Source: Comamonadaceae bacterium OS-4 (GTDB taxonomy: Bacteria; Pseudomonadota; Gammaproteobacteria; Burkholderiales; Burkholderiaceae_C). From it: a stretch of 64,000 nt of DNA. Below are positions 63,787-64,000 of the stretch, piece after piece (within the stretch, counting starts at the first letter, position 1; each line of letters opens with the position of its first letter). Below the pieces are notes generated by a model. That model saw only the letters and a list, made by a program, of their open reading frames with translations. It did no database searches and had not been told where the DNA came from. Location: positions 248,001 to 312,000 of the forward strand of contig AP026970.1 in the NCBI GenBank assembly GCA_027924025.1, given 5' to 3'. Position numbers and translations under genes: made by a program.

Positions 63787-64000
63787 CTATGAAACTATTG
63801 ATTGCCTCCGTTTTGGCGGCTTTGAGCTTTGCGGTGGCCGCTGAAGCCCCACGCCCACCGGAAGTGGCTGCGCGCTCCTATTTGTTGATGGACGTCACTG
63901 CGAATCAAATCCTGGCATCCAAAGATCTGGACATGCCGGTGGAGCCAGCCTCGCTCACCAAGCTGATGACAGCGTATCTGGTGTTCGACGCATTGCGATC
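63787..64000 (+). CDS. dacC: D-alanyl-D-alanine carboxypeptidase, 5' part (cut by window end)
   Basis: 71 residues are visible from the ATG at 63787: a signal peptide (MKLLIASVLAALSFAVAAEA), then PPEVAARSYLLMDVTANQILASKD and PVEPASLTKLMTAYLVFDAL. SLTK (Ser55-Lys58) is the catalytic SxxK of PBP5/6-type carboxypeptidases, which trim the terminal D-Ala from peptidoglycan. The choice between dacA and dacC cannot be made; the rest lies beyond the window. Confidence 0.9.

Overview
The window is a dense, high-GC stretch of chromosome from a betaproteobacterium. Gene content and protein style (SHP/DHC cytochromes, a Bug-type binding protein, an frc-type sugar ABC cluster, PEP-CTERM, zinc-independent HemB, gatCAB divergent from mreBCD-mrdA) point to the Comamonadaceae, close to Rhodoferax or Curvibacter. 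This is inferred from the proteins; no database search was done. I saw no phage, insertion sequence, CRISPR array, tRNA or rRNA. About 62 protein genes are supported, two of them cut by the window edges (comM at the left, a D-Ala-D-Ala carboxypeptidase at the right).

Layout. 1-3.4 kb: comM diverges from glnK-amtB; the gap carries a sigma-54 promoter, an NtrC-type site and a LexA-type box. 3.5-7.8 kb: aldose epimerase, SMP-30 lactonase and glcEF (no glcD here). 7.8-16 kb: glutathione peroxidase, a diguanylate cyclase, lplT, alr, a degenerate HD-GYP protein and a P-type ATPase. 16-22 kb: radA under a LexA-type box, then an SHP/DHC/cytochrome b561 set followed by its probable two-component system. 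22-24.5 kb: ilvE, a zinc-finger protein and a heptosyltransferase. 24.8-29.8 kb: a fructose-type ABC cluster (frcK divergent from frcBCA-frcR). 29.8-37 kb: a second two-component system, ampG, an M48 protease, a PEP-CTERM protein, xth head-to-head with pyrE, and a DUF4124 protein. 37-45 kb: gatBAC divergent from mreBCD-mrdA. 45-50 kb: TauE permease and a translationally coupled enoyl-CoA hydratase / antiporter / GMC oxidoreductase unit. 50-54 kb: an MCE lipid transporter with permease, ATPase, MCE protein and lipoprotein. 54-60 kb: LON-substrate-domain protein, MarC, amidohydrolase, SDR, Bug protein, dienelactone hydrolase and ZntB. 59.8-64 kb: hemB, a candidate small RNA, hemJ, a VanZ-like protein, a ferredoxin, an alpha/beta hydrolase and the partial carboxypeptidase.

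The most notable signals lie outside the protein calls. (1) A dispersed 28-bp element of fixed architecture, TGCTAT-N7-ATAGCT-N4-GCGCA, occurs nine times plus one partial copy. It sits between genes but also inside alr and glcE, encodes parts of two export signals, and supplies the waaF stop codon. (2) Almost identical LexA-type boxes precede two branch-migration helicase genes, comM and radA; the radA promoter implies a nearly leaderless mRNA. (3) A roughly 100-nt three-stem RNA with its own promoter and terminator, presenting CCUCC in a loop, lies between hemB and hemJ. (4) The translation starts of xth and pyrE overlap head to head.
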